In this document: positions 20,027-21,056 of the stretch, in pieces
How the letters are laid out: every line of letters begins with the position of its first letter
How positions within the stretch are numbered: position 1 is the stretch's first letter
Assembly: GCA_050013415.1 (NCBI GenBank)
Contig: JBEKFH010000035.1
Location: 1 to 21,056 of the forward strand
Direction: 5' to 3'
Origin: Palsa-506 sp050013415
GTDB lineage: Bacteria; Actinomycetota; Actinomycetes; Streptosporangiales; Streptosporangiaceae
DNA length: 21,056 nt
The notes under the pieces: model-generated
Database searches by the model: none
The model's input: only the letters and a program-made list of their open reading frames with translations
Told to the model about the DNA's origin: nothing
Made by a program: the position numbers and the translations under genes

Positions 20027-20945
20027 ATGGACATCATCGCTGCCTATCGTGAGGCAGGCACGTACCGTGGGGCCGCGTCGATCGCGGGGACCACGCATAA
20101 GACTGTGCGGCGGGTGATCGCCCGGCACGAGGCCGGGGGCGGCGCGCCGCCGCGGGTGCCGCGGGGCCGTAACTATGACGGCGTGGCTGCCCTGGTCGCG
20201 GAGCGGGTGAGCAAGGCGTCGGGGCGGATCTCGGCGGAGCGGCTGCTGCCGGCCGCGGGCGGCGGGGTATGGCGGGTCGGACCGGAACTTCCGCCGCCTG
20301 GTCGCGGAGCAGAAGGCGTTGTGGCGGCGGGATCATCACCGGGGCCGCCGCCCGGCGGTGTGGTCGCCGGGTGAGCACCTGGTGATCGACTGGGGCGCCC
20401 TGGCTGGGCTGCATGTGTTCTGCGCAGTGCTGGCCTGGTCGCGGTTCCGGTTCGTGCGGTTCTCTCATGACGAGCGGGCCGCGACCACGCTGGGCATGCT
20501 GGCGGAGTGCTTTGAGGTGCTGGGCGGGGTGCCCGGCAAGGTCCTGGCCGACCGGATGGGCTGCCTCAAAGGCGGTGTCGTCGCCAATGTCGTGGTGCCC
20601 ACGGCAGAGTATGTGCGGTTCGCCGGCCATTACGGGTTCCGGCCGGACTTCTGTGAGGCCGCGGACCCTCTCTTAACCGGCTAACCGGAGTCCAAGGGCA
20701 TCGTGGAGAACCTGGTCGGCTACGCCAAGACGGATCTGATGATCCCGCAGGCGCCGTTCGGGGATCTGGCTGCGGCCAACGCGGCGGCCGCGGCGTGGTG
20801 CGCCGAGGTCAACGGCGTGACCCATAGCGAGATCTGTGCGGTGCCGGCCGGGCAGCTGGTGACCGAGAGGGAGTTGCTGGCGCCGCTGCCGTCGCTGCGC
20901 GCGAGCGTCGGCCGGCTGGTCACCCGCAAGGTGGACCTGTGGGTG
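20027..20945 (+). pseudogene. istA: Degenerate IS21-family transposase IstA
   Basis: DDE-type transposase of IS21 elements, now broken. ATG 20027 follows GAGGGA. The N-terminal HTH (DIIAAYREAGTYRGAASIAG, then TTHKTVRRVIARH) is intact. Near 20255-20260 the frame shifts by a net -2 or +1: RLLPAA should continue into the frame encoding AAGYGGSDRNFRRLVAEQKAL. The catalytic core follows (WSPGEHLVIDWGALAGLHVF, LAECFEVLGGVPGKVLADRM). After FCEAADP, about 18 extra bases (20667-20684) bring an in-frame TAA at 20682-20684. The same frame then resumes with ESKGIVENLVGYAKTDLM and WCAEVNGVTHSEICAVP, ending at RKVD. The 3' end is missing. It is not functional. Confidence 0.85.
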
Positions 20946-20963
20946 CCGAGAAGCTCGTCCACG

Positions 20964-21056
20964 TCATGCGACCAGGCGGTATTCGTTGATCAGGCCACCG
21001 ACGCGAGCCTGTCTCCGGATCCGGTACTGCCCGAGATCGATCGGTTCGGGTAGCGG
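20964..21056 (-). pseudogene. C-terminal fragment of a second transposase, continuing past the window
   Basis: The minus-strand frame ends at TGA (20964-20966) and is open to the window edge. It reads LPEPIDLGQYRIRRQ followed by ARVGGLINEYRLVA. The GGLINEY ending matches the fragment at 19802-19867. It abuts the broken 3' end of istA. It may be the intact end of a transposase whose body lies beyond 21056, so calling it a pseudogene is provisional. Confidence 0.4.

Larger units (their letters stand above)
19866..20945 (+). mobile_element. Truncated IS21-family element
   Basis: It is bounded on the left by terminal repeats and on the right by the point where the istA frame loses similarity after TRKVD (about 20935). 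The istB helper gene and right terminal repeats are absent from the window. The right side changes abruptly to a different transposase fragment on the minus strand, so the element is dead. Confidence 0.7.

Overview
The window is about 21 kb of high-GC DNA with strong G/C preference at third codon positions, frequent GTG starts and Shine-Dalgarno sites of the GGAGG type. Together with the KorA/KorB type of 2-oxoglutarate:ferredoxin oxidoreductase, a YajQ gene followed by tRNA-Tyr, and an IS21-type remnant, this points to an actinobacterium (Actinomycetota). I cannot name the genus from sequence alone.

Left part (1-9650), mostly housekeeping or metabolic genes: the 3' end of an IclR/PcaR-type regulator; msrA (methionine sulfoxide reductase A); a fusion protein with a MerR/excisionase-like helix-turn-helix, a GHKL ATPase and a STAS-like (DUF4325-like) domain, preceded by a repeat-rich operator-like region; a coupled minus-strand pair made of a secreted class-A-beta-lactamase-like serine hydrolase and a SAM methyltransferase; a repeat-bearing intergenic gap; the coupled minus-strand pair korA-korB; a small Cys/His-rich protein of unknown function; yajQ; and tRNA-Tyr(GTA) with a terminator.

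Middle (9650-12240), a loosely packed accessory stretch: a PIN-domain-like protein with a hydrophobic segment and a doubtful C-terminal tail, a divergent gene of unknown family that is frameshifted, and two strong palindromes.

Right part (12240-19710), a catabolic cluster. A TetR regulator is followed by acyl-CoA ligase + SDR (plus strand), an FMN nitroreductase (minus), an MBL-fold hydrolase (plus), and a minus-strand unit of APH-like kinase then an ACAD10/11-like acyl-CoA dehydrogenase. Three promoter regions in the cluster carry the same 16-bp motif (core AGYGATCACTACA), which I read as a shared operator, probably for the TetR protein. The enzyme set resembles the levulinate/4-hydroxyacid (lva) pathway of Pseudomonas and human ACAD10/ACAD11. 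With the MBL hydrolase acting as a possible lactonase, it could take a gamma-lactone or 4-hydroxy acid through CoA activation, phosphorylation, phosphate loss and beta-oxidation. The substrate is inference.

Right edge (19800-21056): a decayed IS21-family istA with a frameshift, an in-frame stop inside an apparent 18-bp insertion and a lost 3' end. It is flanked on both sides by similar minus-strand C-terminal fragments (GGLI-S/N-EY) that look like remains of another transposase family.
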